From NCBI GenBank assembly GCA_016213505.1, contig JACRAF010000059.1, positions 1 through 64,000 of the forward strand: DNA of 64,000 nt, in the 5' to 3' direction. A program made the position numbers and the translations under genes. Under the pieces are notes generated by a model that made no database searches, was not told the origin of the DNA, and saw nothing but the letters and a program-made list of their open reading frames with translations. This document shows positions 25,950-35,779 of the stretch, piece after piece (positions within the stretch are counted from its first letter, which is position 1; every line of letters starts with the position of its first letter). This DNA comes from Devosia nanyangense (GTDB taxonomy: Bacteria > Pseudomonadota > Alphaproteobacteria > Rhizobiales > Devosiaceae).

Positions 25950-27635
25950 ATGACGGAGACTGCGTTGCGCGTTCTGTTGGCCGTACTGATGGCGGGTGTC
26001 TGCCTCGCTGGCGCCCCCGCGATGGGCCTCGCCCAGGACGCGGTGGTCACCAAGGCGGCTCTGACCCGCGTCGTCATCGCCCCGCCGCGCAGCGACCTCG
26101 CCCGCATCATCAAGGCCGGGCTGCAGTCGGCCTACTACTCCGCCGATAAGGACAGCCGCGCCTACCAGCAGGCGCAAAAGCTCTATTTCTTTTACGGCGA
26201 GCGCGGCTTCGAGCCGCTGTGGCTGACCAACGGCGGCGACGGCAAGGTGACCTTCTCGGCCAATGCCGAACGGATCATCGAGGTCTTCAAGAACGCCACG
26301 CTCGAGGGCTTCCGCCCGTCCGATTATCTCACCTCCGATCTCGATCCGGCCGCCGCCGGCGCCGATCCCATCAAGCTCGCGGCGCTTGAGACGTCATTCT
26401 CGGCCGCTGCGGTGAAGTACGCGCAGGACGCCTATGGCGGACGCATCGCCCCGACCGCGGTCAGCAAACTCCTGACCATCACACCCAAGCGCATCAACGA
26501 AGCCGACATGCTGCTCAAGCTCGCGGCCAGCGACGATCCGGGCCAGCTTCTGCTCGACCTCGATCCCAAGCATCACGAGTTCGAGCTGCTCAAGGCCGCC
26601 CTCGCCAAGTTCTACGCCGACGGCATCAAGGTCGAGCAGATTACCATCCCCGATGGCCCGGCCCTGAAACTGGGCATGAAGGACGACCGCGTCCCCACGC
26701 TGCGCGACCGCCTGGCGGTCGCCGCTCCCGAAATCCCGGAAGGCGCCACCGACGCAAAAGTCGACACCACCTACGACCAGGCGCTGCTCGATGCGGTTAA
26801 GGCCTTCCAGGAGAGCCTCGGGCTCACCGCCGACGGCGTCCTCGGGCCGGCCACCGTCGCCGCCCTCAATGGCGGCTCGGCGGTCAGCAAGGACGACCTC
26901 ATCGCCAACATGGAGCGTTGGCGCTGGGAGCCCGACGATCTCGGGCCGTTCCATGTCGAGGTCAACATCCCCGAGTTTCGCGCCGCGATCCTTTCGGACG
27001 GCAAAGTGGTCCATGCGACCCGCGTCGTCGTCGGCCGGCCGACCAACCAGACCCCGGTGTTCTCCGACGAGATCCAGAACGTCGTCGTCAACCCCTACTG
27101 GAACGTGCCGCCCTCGATCGCCGTCAATGAGATCAAGCCGCACCTGATCGCCAACCCGGGCTATCTCGACAGCCAGAACATGGAGATGCTGGCGGGCGGC
27201 AAGGTGATCAACGCCTCGGCCATCGACTGGACCACCACCAACATCAACAATTACCACATCCGCCAGAGGCCGGGCGGCGGCAACGCGCTGGGCAAGATCA
27301 AGTTCTTGTTCCCCAACGAGCACGACGTCTATCTCCACGACACGCCGTCCAAATCGCTGTTCGCCCGCTCCTTCCGCGCCTATTCGCATGGCTGCGTGCG
27401 CGTCCAGAACCCGATGGATTTCGCCGGCGCCCTGATGGCCACCAACCCCGAGATCACCGAGGCCTCGCTCGAGGGCATGTTCGGCGACAAGGAACGCTGG
27501 GTGACCCTCAAGCAGCACATCCCGGTGCACCTGATGTACTTCACGCTGCGCGTCGACGACGACGGCACCATCCGCTCCTACGGCGACGTCTACGGCCACA
27601 ACAAGAAGCTGATCGGTCTGCTGAACGCGGAGTAG
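25950..27635 (+). CDS. L,D-transpeptidase (YcbB/LdtD-like) with peptidoglycan-binding domain
   Basis: The 561-residue protein has a signal peptide (LRVLLAVLMAGVCLAGAPAMGLAQ), an N-terminal scaffold with FYGERGFEPLWL (about 85), a peptidoglycan-binding-type segment (about 255-315, AFQESLGLTADGVLGPATVAALN), and a YkuD catalytic domain. The active-site motif is SHGCVRVQNP, with Cys near 482. It makes 3-3 peptide cross-links in the periplasm or links proteins to peptidoglycan. Length and order match the YcbB class. A cell-wall DUF882 gene follows after the PIN module. Confidence 0.9.
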   Translation: MTETALRVLLAVLMAGVCLAGAPAMGLAQDAVVTKAALTRVVIAPPRSDLARIIKAGLQSAYYSADKDSRAYQQAQKLYFFYGERGFEPLWLTNGGDGKVTFSANAERIIEVFKNATLEGFRPSDYLTSDLDPAAAGADPIKLAALETSFSAAAVKYAQDAYGGRIAPTAVSKLLTITPKRINEADMLLKLAASDDPGQLLLDLDPKHHEFELLKAALAKFYADGIKVEQITIPDGPALKLGMKDDRVPTLRDRLAVAAPEIPEGATDAKVDTTYDQALLDAVKAFQESLGLTADGVLGPATVAALNGGSAVSKDDLIANMERWRWEPDDLGPFHVEVNIPEFRAAILSDGKVVHATRVVVGRPTNQTPVFSDEIQNVVVNPYWNVPPSIAVNEIKPHLIANPGYLDSQNMEMLAGGKVINASAIDWTTTNINNYHIRQRPGGGNALGKIKFLFPNEHDVYLHDTPSKSLFARSFRAYSHGCVRVQNPMDFAGALMATNPEITEASLEGMFGDKERWVTLKQHIPVHLMYFTLRVDDDGTIRSYGDVYGHNKKLIGLLNAE

Positions 27636-27739
27636 CGAGCGAGCACTTCTTGCCGCGCTCTACTACTTAGTTGCGCCGACGCCGCACCCCTTGTGCTGCA
27701 GAACTCGTTCGCTCATCTTACGGACAGTCGGAGGCGAAG

Positions 27740-28039
27740 ATGGATGTGAAGCAAGCGGCGACTGCGGCAAAGACCTACGTGGCCGACCTACTGCGTGATG
27801 AGAATCCAACAAACCTCGGCCTTGAGGAGGTCGAGTTCGATCGGTCCACGGGGACGTGGAACATCACGGTAGGGTTTTCGCGGCCTTGGAATTCCACTCG
27901 CGGCCCGCTGACCACGCTTGCCGGAGAGCCGATCCCGAAACGGGCCTACCGGGTGGTATCGATAAGAGACGTGGACGGCGAGGTTCTCTCGATGAAGCGT
28001 CGCGAGCTTTCGCTCCAGAATGCCTCAGATTTTGATTGA
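27740..28039 (+). CDS. Small protein of unknown function, upstream partner of PIN protein
   Basis: The 99-residue protein starts MDVKQAATAAKTYVADLLRDE, continues LGLEEVEFDRSTGTWNITVGFSRPW and ends with VVSIRDVDGEVLSMKRREL. An N-terminal helix and then alternating beta strands are predicted by eye. It does not resemble VapB-type (AbrB, RHH or Phd) DNA-binding antitoxins. I do not recognise a named family. A GGAGGCGAAG ribosome site precedes the ATG at 27740. Its last 20 bases overlap the PIN gene, so the two are translationally coupled. Base composition is less GC-rich than the neighbours. Confidence 0.65.
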   Translation: MDVKQAATAAKTYVADLLRDENPTNLGLEEVEFDRSTGTWNITVGFSRPWNSTRGPLTTLAGEPIPKRAYRVVSIRDVDGEVLSMKRRELSLQNASDFD

Positions 28040-28475
28040 CACTAACCTCCTGGTCTTGCTTGCGGTCGGGCTTACCGATCGGAAATACATTTCGAAACAC
28101 AAGAGGCTAGCGGCGTTTGACGAGAGCGACTTCGATCTCCTTGCGAACTACATTGATCAGTCGCACGGCCTGCTTTTCTGCCCAAACGTTCTGACCGAAG
28201 CCTCGAACTTGATGAGGTACGTCTCGGAACCGATGAGGACTGAAATATCCGCGTACTTCGAGCTAATGATCTCCCGGTTCGGTGAGGAGTACGTAAAAAG
28301 CGCGGAGGCATCGGAGGACGCCGCCTATAGGGCCCTAGGCCTCACTGACGCCGTCCTTCTGACGCTGGCGAAAAAGGATGCGATCCTCCTGACCGCCGAT
28401 TTGGAACTGTACCTTGAAGGGGCAAGGCGCGGGCTGCCGGTCATCAACTACAACCACATGCGAGAAGCGCAGTAG
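28020..28475 (+). CDS. PIN-domain nuclease-like protein
   Basis: The 151-residue protein MPQILIDTNLLVLLAVGLTD... carries four acidic residues in PIN-like positions: D7 in ILIDTN, E60 in NVLTEASN, D110 in LGLTDAVLL and D127 in LLTADLEL. PIN proteins are Mg-dependent RNases, often VapC toxins. Here the partner is not VapB-like and the chain is a little longer than usual VapC. It lies between the L,D-transpeptidase and DUF882 genes and has lower GC, suggesting an acquired module. Activity is not shown. Confidence 0.82.
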   Translation: MPQILIDTNLLVLLAVGLTDRKYISKHKRLAAFDESDFDLLANYIDQSHGLLFCPNVLTEASNLMRYVSEPMRTEISAYFELMISRFGEEYVKSAEASEDAAYRALGLTDAVLLTLAKKDAILLTADLELYLEGARRGLPVINYNHMREAQ

Positions 28476-28701
28476 GTCGTCGCCCCCCTTTTCCCCCGCG
28501 TTTACCGTGCCTTAAGACATCAGCCTTGGTTCAGCCGCGATTTTTGCTTAGAAACTGCAGATGCTGGGGCGTTGCGCGCGTGACGTGCCGGCGAGGGTTT
28601 GGTCGAATTGGTCGGGCGGGAACTTAGCGTTAAGGGACTCTTACAGTCTGTGCGCTAGCTTTTCGGGCTGTCGGCTGAAGGTTCAACGGGCTGTTCGGGG
28701 C

Positions 28702-30267
28702 GTGGCGGGCAAAGCGCAATTCAATTGGCGGCTCTGGGGTTTGCGTGCCGTTGCGGCCGCCGCGGGCCTGCTATTGCTGGTCCATCAAGCCAGCGCGCCG
28801 GTGACCGCCGGGTCCGGCGACCGCACCCTCTGGCTCTACCACACCCACACCCACGAAACCGCGAAATTCACCTTCAAGCACAACGGCCAGTACGACCAGG
28901 CCGTGCTCAAGCAGATGAACATCTTCCTCGCCGACTGGCGGACGCGCGCGCCCACCCGCATGGACCCACACCTCTTCGATCTCCTCTGGGAGGTCTATCA
29001 GGATGTCGGCGCCAATCAGCCCTACAGCATCGTTTCGTCCTATCGCGAGCCCAAGACCAACGCCATGCTGCGCGCCCGGTCCTCGGCAGTCGCCGAGAAT
29101 TCCCAGCACATGCTGGGCAAGGCCATGGACGTGTTCATCCCCGGCGTGTCGCTGGGCGTGCTGCGCGCCAGTGCCATGCGCCACCAGGTCGGCGGCGTCG
29201 GTTACTACCCGACCTCCGGCAGCCCCTTCGTCCATATGGACACCGGCAATGTGCGCGCCTGGCCGCGCATGACCCGCGCCCAGCTCAAGACCGTGTTCCC
29301 CGACGGCAAGACGCTGCATTTGCCGGTCGACGGCAAGCCGCTCTCCGACAATGGCCGCCGCTACGCCATGGCCGAGTGGAACCAGTGCCACATGGTCCCC
29401 TGCAATGGCAGCCTGACGCCGATCCCGGCCGGCGACGACACCGAGATCCGCCTCGCCTCGCTCGACCCGGCACAGCGCACGGTTTCGACCATCAACATCG
29501 CCGCACCGATGCCGCTGCTGCGGCCGGGCACCGGCTTTGCGCTGGCCGATCCTGCCGATATCGGCTTCGGCACGGGCAGCGACTCGCTGGCGCCGATGCC
29601 GCTCAGCAAGACTCCGGCGCTGATGGTGGCGACCCGCGGTGCCCTGCCCTCCGACGGCGAGACCGCCCTCGGCGCGCTCTCCACCATCGGCACCCCGTTC
29701 CCGGCGCCGCGTCTGCTGATGACCCCGCGCGAGGACGCCGTTCTCACCGCCTACGCGCCCGATATGCCCCCAGAGCCCGGGGCCCAGCGCGCCCTGCAAA
29801 TGCTGATCGAGCGCGAGACCACGGCCACCGCGCCCCAACCGGCCAAGGCCCGACCGCTCGACACGTCGGATGTCCGCATCGCCTCGCTCGGCGGCACCAA
29901 CGGCCTCGATCTGATGAAGGGCATCTTCGATCTCACCTGGCAGGCGATGACCGATGCCGGCGGACAGGGCGCCGTCGCCAGCACGCTGGCCAGTGCCAGC
30001 ATCGAGCGCGACCCGGTGATCGGGCTGCGCGAGCGTGAGGTCGACCTCGTCGCCCCCGAGATCGACCACGTCAACGAGACGCTGGTGACCCCCGTGCCGA
30101 TGACCGACATCCACTACGCCGACATGTACCAGCCCGAGGGTTATCTCGATAACGCCGCCGAGCTTGGCCCCCTCGCCAACCGCATGACCCTCGAATCCGA
30201 CCTCGTCGCCCCGCCCCGCTACGACCGCTTCGTTGCCCGCACCCCGATGCTGGTCGCCTCGCGCTAG
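28702..30267 (+). CDS. DUF882 (YcbK-like, peptidase M15 fold) cell-wall protein
   Basis: The 521-residue protein (GTG start at 28702) has a signal/anchor segment (FNWRLWGLRAVAAAAGLLLLVHQ), the DUF882 domain with LYHTHTHET near 37, SSYREPKTNAML near 112, QHMLGKAMDVFIPG and a later FVHMDTGNVRAWPR. The HxxxxxxD...HxD arrangement matches zinc-binding M15 D-Ala-D-Ala peptidases. The remaining 280 residues are low-complexity. The frame opens at 28561, but the GTG places the signal segment at the N-terminus. It is probably a periplasmic cell-wall enzyme. The start is uncertain. Confidence 0.8.
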   Translation: MAGKAQFNWRLWGLRAVAAAAGLLLLVHQASAPVTAGSGDRTLWLYHTHTHETAKFTFKHNGQYDQAVLKQMNIFLADWRTRAPTRMDPHLFDLLWEVYQDVGANQPYSIVSSYREPKTNAMLRARSSAVAENSQHMLGKAMDVFIPGVSLGVLRASAMRHQVGGVGYYPTSGSPFVHMDTGNVRAWPRMTRAQLKTVFPDGKTLHLPVDGKPLSDNGRRYAMAEWNQCHMVPCNGSLTPIPAGDDTEIRLASLDPAQRTVSTINIAAPMPLLRPGTGFALADPADIGFGTGSDSLAPMPLSKTPALMVATRGALPSDGETALGALSTIGTPFPAPRLLMTPREDAVLTAYAPDMPPEPGAQRALQMLIERETTATAPQPAKARPLDTSDVRIASLGGTNGLDLMKGIFDLTWQAMTDAGGQGAVASTLASASIERDPVIGLREREVDLVAPEIDHVNETLVTPVPMTDIHYADMYQPEGYLDNAAELGPLANRMTLESDLVAPPRYDRFVARTPMLVASR

Positions 30268-30373
30268 GCGCGCCTGCACCTCATCTGCACAATTGCTCAG
30301 GTTGCATTGGCCCTTCCCGGCCTCTAAATCATTGGCACACCATTGATCCCGAGCCGGCAAAGGAACCTGGCCG

Positions 30374-32296
30374 TTGTCCGATAGGCCGCAGACACCGCTG
30401 CTCGACACCATCGCGTCGCCCGCCGATCTGAGGGCGCTCGACCGCTCGCAATTGCGCCAGCTCGCCGACGAACTGCGCGCCGAGATCGTCGATGCCGTCT
30501 CGGTCACCGGCGGGCATCTGGGCGCCGGGCTCGGCGTCGTCGAGCTCACCGTGGCGCTCCACGCCATCTTCAACACCCCCGACGACCGGCTGATCTGGGA
30601 CGTCGGCCACCAGGCCTATCCGCACAAGGTGCTGACCGGCCGCCGCGACCGCATCCGCACCTTGCGCCAGAAGGGCGGGCTCAGCGGCTTCACCCGCCGC
30701 GCCGAGAGCCCTTATGATCCGTTCGGCGCCGGTCATTCGTCGACTTCGATCTCGGCCGGCCTCGGCATGGCCGTCGCCAGCGCGCTGAAGGGCGAGACCC
30801 GCAACGTCATCGCCGTCATCGGCGACGGCGCCATGTCGGCGGGCATGGCGTACGAGGCGATGAACAATGCCGGCGCCATGGACGCGCGGCTCATCGTCGT
30901 CCTCAACGACAACGACATGTCGATCGCGCCGCCCACCGGTGCCATGTCGGCCTACCTCGCCCGCCTGGTCTCCGGGCCCGCCTATCGCGGTCTGCGCAAC
31001 GTCGCCAAGCAGCTCGCCAATCTCTTGCCGCCCTTCCTCAAGGACAAGGCGCGACGCACCGAAGAATTCGCCCGCGGCTGGTGGACGGGTGGAACGCTGT
31101 TCGAGGAGCTCGGCTTCTTCTATGTCGGCCCCATCGACGGGCACAATCTCGATCACCTCCTGCCGGTGCTGCAGAACGTCCGCGACGCCGGCTACGGCCC
31201 CATCCTCGTCCACGTCGTCACCAAGAAGGGCAAGGGCTACGAGCCGGCCGAAAGCTCGACCGACAAATATCACGGCGTGTCGAAGTTCAACGTCGTCACC
31301 GGCGCCCAGGCCAAGGTCGCGTCCAACGCCCCGTCCTATACCGCCGTGTTCGCCGAGAGCCTGATCGATGAGGCTCGTCGCGACGACCGCATCGTCGCGG
31401 TCACCGCCGCCATGCCGTCGGGCACCGGCCTCGACAAATTCGCCGAGATCTTCCCCACCCGCATCTTCGACGTCGGCATCGCCGAGCAGCACGCGGTGAC
31501 CTTCGCCGCCGGCCTCGCGTCGGAAGGCATGAAGCCGTTCACCGCGATCTACTCGACGTTCCTCCAGCGCGCCTACGACCAGGTGATCCACGACGTCGCC
31601 GTGCAGGGCCTGCCGGTGCGCTTTGCCATCGATCGCGCCGGCTATGTCGGCGCCGACGGCCCCACCCATGCCGGCAACTACGACAGCGCCTATCTCGGTG
31701 CCATCCCCGGCATGGTGGTGATGGCCGCCGCCGACGAGGCCGAGCTCCGCCACATGGTGGCGACCGCCGCCGCCCATGACAGTGGCCCCATCGCCTTCCG
31801 CTATCCGCGCGGCGACGGCCTCGGCGTCGACATGCCCGAGCACGGCTCAGTCCTCGCCATCGGCAAGGGTCGCATCGTCCGCCAGGGCTCGGGCGTGGCG
31901 CTGCTGAGCTTCGGTACCCGCCTCGGCGAAGCCCTCGCCGCGGCCGAAAAGCTCGGCGCCTTCGGTCTCAGCCCCACCGTCGCCGACGCACGCTTCCTCA
32001 AACCCCTCGACGAGGAGCTGGTGGCAAAGCTCGCCCACGACCACGAGCTCCTGATCACTCTCGAGGAATCCGGCATCGGCGGCTTCGGCAGCCACGTCGC
32101 CACCTTCCTCAGCCGGAACGGCCTGCTCGACGGCAAGCTCAAATTCCGCCCGCTGATGATCCCCGACAGCTTCACCGAGCAGTCGAGCCAGGCCGACATG
32201 TACGCCGCCGCCGGCCTCGACCGCGCCGGCATCGTGGCCACGGTGCTCACCACTCTCGGCATCGCCAGCGACGCCCTCAACAAGGCCGCGCGGTAA
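30374..32296 (+). CDS. dxs: 1-deoxy-D-xylulose-5-phosphate synthase
   Basis: The 640-residue thiamine-diphosphate enzyme condenses pyruvate with glyceraldehyde-3-phosphate, the first step of the MEP isoprenoid pathway. Landmarks are [51 protein letters not shown], the TPP motif [20 protein letters not shown] and [15 protein letters not shown]. The start is a TTG at 30374. Length is normal. The gene ends only 3 bases from the convergent MBL gene. Confidence 0.97.
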   Translation: MSDRPQTPLLDTIASPADLRALDRSQLRQLADELRAEIVDAVSVTGGHLGAGLGVVELTVALHAIFNTPDDRLIWDVGHQAYPHKVLTGRRDRIRTLRQKGGLSGFTRRAESPYDPFGAGHSSTSISAGLGMAVASALKGETRNVIAVIGDGAMSAGMAYEAMNNAGAMDARLIVVLNDNDMSIAPPTGAMSAYLARLVSGPAYRGLRNVAKQLANLLPPFLKDKARRTEEFARGWWTGGTLFEELGFFYVGPIDGHNLDHLLPVLQNVRDAGYGPILVHVVTKKGKGYEPAESSTDKYHGVSKFNVVTGAQAKVASNAPSYTAVFAESLIDEARRDDRIVAVTAAMPSGTGLDKFAEIFPTRIFDVGIAEQHAVTFAAGLASEGMKPFTAIYSTFLQRAYDQVIHDVAVQGLPVRFAIDRAGYVGADGPTHAGNYDSAYLGAIPGMVVMAAADEAELRHMVATAAAHDSGPIAFRYPRGDGLGVDMPEHGSVLAIGKGRIVRQGSGVALLSFGTRLGEALAAAEKLGAFGLSPTVADARFLKPLDEELVAKLAHDHELLITLEESGIGGFGSHVATFLSRNGLLDGKLKFRPLMIPDSFTEQSSQADMYAAAGLDRAGIVATVLTTLGIASDALNKAAR

Positions 32297-32299
32297 GCC

Positions 32300-33565
32300 T
32301 CACCACTCGATCTTGCTGTCGCCCAGTTCGATCAACCGGTTGTCGTCGACCACCTTGAACTTGAAGCCAGCGGCCTTCCGTTCCTTGAACAGCACGGCGA
32401 GCGAATCCCGGCTTTCTTTCCATTTGGTCTTTGCCACCTTCTTGCGTCGTTCGTCGAGTTTGCCCACCGGATAGGTCAGAACGATATTGTACTTGGCCGC
32501 CTTGCCGCGCGCTTCGATCAGCCACTCCACCGCCGGCCGGTCGGGATTGCCGAACCGTCCATTGGCCGAAAAGACGTAGCTGTCCGCGGTGATCGTCTTG
32601 AAGAAATCCGGCGCCAGATTGTGCTCGCTGCCATGATGCGGCGCCTTCACCACATCGAAATGCAGATCGGTGATCTTGGCCCTTGCGAGGCCTTCGATGA
32701 TCTTGTCGCCGCGCGCATCGCCGGTCAGCAGGATACGCCGCTTGCCGGCCCCGACCACGCAGACGATGCTCGACAGGTTCGGCAGGCTCGCGTCCTTGTA
32801 GGCCGCCAGCATCGCTTCGGCGCTCAGCTTCTTGTCCTTGATGAAAACGTCGAAATCCGCCTGCAGCTTCTCGATGTCGTCGTCGAGCGGCCCCACCACT
32901 TGGACCTCGAGGCCATCGACATCCTGCGGCGCGGGTGTCCGGCTGGAGCTGATCAGCGTCGGCATATCGTCCTTGAGGAACGGCGAATTCAGCCGAGAGG
33001 TCAGATTGGCCTTGCGCAGGAACGCCTGGCTGTCGCGCAGCGTCCGGCCTTCGGCATGCCCCGCCAGAATGAGGCCGATGTCGTATGCCGTCTCGGCTGG
33101 CGCCTCAGCATCGTTCGCCTTGAGGCTCGCCTCGACCTTCTCGACGATCGTCGGATTCGGCTTGCCGTCGACGCTCGCCTGGAACGAGGCCGTGAGCGTC
33201 TGGTAGTAGGCGTCGGCATCGTCCCCCAGGATATCGTTGAACGTATTGTGCCAGAGCCGCGCGACATGAAGCGGCCGGTCACCGGCGGGGAGCTGCATCT
33301 CCTCTTCCTTCTTCAGGACGTTGAACAGCTTCATCACGCCGGTGATGTGATCGAGGTCGACATGGCTGACCATGGCGAAGGCGATGTCGAGCTGGTCGAC
33401 AGCTCGATTCTCCCGGATCTGCAGCAGGCGCTTCAGCAGGGTCTTCTCGTAGGTCTGCCCCGGCCCGCCGTCGATCACCGCCAGTTTCGGGCTGGTCTTC
33501 TTGCCCCAGTGCAGCAGCAGGCAGTCGCCTTCGGAGGCAGGCAGCGCTTCGAGTGTAAACAGCAT
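32300..33565 (-). CDS. ComEC/Rec2-like metallo-beta-lactamase fold protein
   Basis: The 421-residue cytosolic protein has the MBL metal site: SHVDLDHITG (H68, D70, D72, H73), a further His in LWHNTF (H106), ILLTGDARGD (D283), and VKAPHHGSEHN (H310). The TGD and K-x-P-H-H-G-S pattern is that of the ComEC C-terminal nuclease-like domain, but no membrane segment is present. It starts 12 bases after the subtilase gene stop on the same strand, so the two form an operon. Some defence systems (for example AVAST type I) pair an MBL protein with a protease, so a conflict role is possible but not shown. Confidence 0.85.
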   Translation of the reverse strand: MLFTLEALPASEGDCLLLHWGKKTSPKLAVIDGGPGQTYEKTLLKRLLQIRENRAVDQLDIAFAMVSHVDLDHITGVMKLFNVLKKEEEMQLPAGDRPLHVARLWHNTFNDILGDDADAYYQTLTASFQASVDGKPNPTIVEKVEASLKANDAEAPAETAYDIGLILAGHAEGRTLRDSQAFLRKANLTSRLNSPFLKDDMPTLISSSRTPAPQDVDGLEVQVVGPLDDDIEKLQADFDVFIKDKKLSAEAMLAAYKDASLPNLSSIVCVVGAGKRRILLTGDARGDKIIEGLARAKITDLHFDVVKAPHHGSEHNLAPDFFKTITADSYVFSANGRFGNPDRPAVEWLIEARGKAAKYNIVLTYPVGKLDERRKKVAKTKWKESRDSLAVLFKERKAAGFKFKVVDDNRLIELGDSKIEW

Positions 33566-33577
33566 ACTGCTTCCCCC

Positions 33578-35575
33578 TCAAACCGATTGCAGCGCCCGCA
33601 GCACGTCGAGCAGGCCGTGGCCCTGGAAGTACTTCTCGCGCCCCAGATCTGTCGCGGTGGACAGCAGGATGCGCTTGATCTCCGCCGTGTTGCCGATGAG
33701 TTCGCGGTTGCGTGCCATCAGCATGGCGGCCGCACCGCAGACCACGGGCGACGCCATGCTGGTGCCCGCGAATTCGTCGTCGGCGTCGCCGCGGACCGCG
33801 CTGCGGATCTTCTCGCCCGGAGCGACCAGGTCCGGTTTGATGCGGCCATCGCCGGTCGGCCCCCGGCTCGAGAAATAGCTGACGCCATAGACATGCGGCA
33901 TCAGACGGTGGGTCGATCCGACTGTGATCACGTCGCGCGCGTTCCCCGGATCGGTGATCGAGCAGAACACGAAGTTCCCAAACCCCATCTCCTGCTCGTT
34001 CCAGCCGCGATTGCCGGCCGCGGCGACGACCACCACGCCGGCATTGACCAGCCGGTCGCTCGCCACGCAGATCGGTGTCGCGCCGCAGCCATAGTTCCGC
34101 ACGTCGTGGGGAATCGAGAGGCTGATGTTGGCGCCGTGGATCACCGGTCCTGTGCCCACCGCCCGCCCGTTGACGTATTGGATGAACTCGAGCGCGGCAA
34201 GAATCGCCGACTCGGTGCTCTCGGGACTTGTCTGGTGCAGCACCCGCAGATCGTAGATGTTGATGTCCGGGCACATGCCCAGCAGAACGACGTTTTCCTT
34301 GCCCTTGTCGACTTCCCGCCAGTCCGCCGCCAGGATGCCGGCGACATGCGTACCGTGGTCGGTGACCAGCGCCGCGGTCGAGAGCCCGTCGTCGTCGAGC
34401 CTGATGAGCGGCTCGATCACCGACCAATCGGGCTTCACGCGCGCCTTCAAATGCATCGCGATGTCGCCAAGCGCGATGCGGCTGGCTTTGCGGAAAGCCG
34501 GAGTGTCCTTCCGCCCCGGCAGTTCCGCGAGCTTGTCGATCGTCGCCTCGATGCGGGTCTTCCTTTCCTCGCTGTCCGGCTCGGCCGAGGCGAGGTCGAA
34601 ATTCCGGATCTGGTCCATCAGCGTGAAATCGTAGGTCCGCCGGACCCGGCTCTGCGGCCCCTTTGTCTTTGCGGGCGCCGGTCCCGGCTGGTGATCCACA
34701 AACGCCGGATGCGTCGCCGCAACGCCGGAATCGATAATCGCCCAGGTTAGCGTCCGGCACGAAATCTCGAATAGCCGCTGCGCCGCATCCGCCTTCACGG
34801 TCCGGTTGGCCTCGATATCGGCAAGCTGCAATTCGCGGTCGCGGAACACCCGCTGCACCAGCAGCGGTGGCGCCTCCAGTGGGCGTGTCAGCGCCGCAAG
34901 GGCGTGATCCGCGATCCGCTTCGCGTGCTCTCGCGCCCACGCCATGAACACCATGTCGTCCGCCGGCACGCGCGGATCGAGTGTCTGCATCCCTTGCAGA
35001 ACCGCGGGGTCCTCATCCACGAGGCCGAAGAGGCCGATCAGCGCCGCAACCGGGGCTGCATCGAGTATCCGCCGCTGCGCCTTGTCGACCTTTCGCACGC
35101 TTTGCCGCGCGTCCGCGATGCCGCTTTCGTGCCCGGCGCCGAGGCGTATCTGGATGACTCGGTGCAGGCCGTCCGCCAGCCGGGTCCGCGCCGGAGTTCG
35201 CCGCCCGCTGAGATCCGACAGCTGCCGGTCGTGCCACCATTTCGTCGACGGCAGCACCACGCGGACCAATTCGTCGAACTGGATCCGTGCAGCCACGAAA
35301 TTCTCGAGCAGCGACACGCCCGGCAAGGGCCGCTTCTTGTCTTCGATCTGCCGGCGATAGGCCAGAACGAACTCGTTCAGCGCGCTGCCCAGATCAATTG
35401 CCCGCACGCCATCGACCGGCCCCAGAAGCAGCCGCTGGGGAACACCCGGGTCCTTGGCGAAGGTCAGCCACACCTCGGCGACCACGCCGCCATCCATGAG
35501 AAACTGATCGAGCGCGCTGCTTCGGGTGCGCCCAAGCAGAAAATACTCGACCATGTAGTACGGAATGGCCGCCAT
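33578..35575 (-). CDS. Cytoplasmic subtilase (S8 peptidase) with novel N-terminal region
   Basis: The 665-residue protein lacks a signal peptide and has about 270 N-terminal residues of unknown fold. The subtilisin domain follows with IIDSGVAATHP (Asp282), DHGTHVAGILA (His407), AAAGNRGWN (Asn522) and FAGTSMASPVVCGAA (Ser606). The triad and oxyanion Asn are all intact. The insertion between Asp and His (about 300-400) is longer than in classical subtilisins. It is the first gene of a two-gene unit with the MBL protein. Such intracellular proteases beside MBL proteins suggest a regulated, non-secreted function. Confidence 0.85.
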   Translation of the reverse strand: MAAIPYYMVEYFLLGRTRSSALDQFLMDGGVVAEVWLTFAKDPGVPQRLLLGPVDGVRAIDLGSALNEFVLAYRRQIEDKKRPLPGVSLLENFVAARIQFDELVRVVLPSTKWWHDRQLSDLSGRRTPARTRLADGLHRVIQIRLGAGHESGIADARQSVRKVDKAQRRILDAAPVAALIGLFGLVDEDPAVLQGMQTLDPRVPADDMVFMAWAREHAKRIADHALAALTRPLEAPPLLVQRVFRDRELQLADIEANRTVKADAAQRLFEISCRTLTWAIIDSGVAATHPAFVDHQPGPAPAKTKGPQSRVRRTYDFTLMDQIRNFDLASAEPDSEERKTRIEATIDKLAELPGRKDTPAFRKASRIALGDIAMHLKARVKPDWSVIEPLIRLDDDGLSTAALVTDHGTHVAGILAADWREVDKGKENVVLLGMCPDINIYDLRVLHQTSPESTESAILAALEFIQYVNGRAVGTGPVIHGANISLSIPHDVRNYGCGATPICVASDRLVNAGVVVVAAAGNRGWNEQEMGFGNFVFCSITDPGNARDVITVGSTHRLMPHVYGVSYFSSRGPTGDGRIKPDLVAPGEKIRSAVRGDADDEFAGTSMASPVVCGAAAMLMARNRELIGNTAEIKRILLSTATDLGREKYFQGHGLLDVLRALQSV

Positions 35576-35695
35576 CGCTCACTCCAGCAGCAGCGCGCTC
35601 GCCTTGCCGTCGGAGGCGGGGCTACGACTATCAATAGTCAAAAAATGCCCTATGACTTGCCGTAACTATACATGCAAACTATTCGGAGGGAAACC

Positions 35696-35779
35696 TCATC
35701 CCTTCAGCGCCCGCGCCGTCAATCCGGCCACCACGTGCCTTTGCGCCAGGAAGTACTCGATCACCGTCGGCATCATCGT
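35696..35779 (-). pseudogene. Relic of sugar-ABC permease C-terminus (MalG-like)
   Basis: On the minus strand this segment reads TMMPTVIEYFLAQRHVVAGL followed by TARALKG and a stop codon. The layout P-x-x-x-x-x-F-x-x-Q-R-x-x-V-x-G-L-T ... KG is the C-terminal signature of MalG/ThuG-type permeases. No other part of the permease is present upstream, so it is a remnant of a lost or displaced gene. The same strand carries cheW upstream and the subtilase downstream. The remainder of 35576-35918 has a strong hairpin around 35847-35872 and AT-rich DNA near 35620-35690, and no gene was found. Confidence 0.65.
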
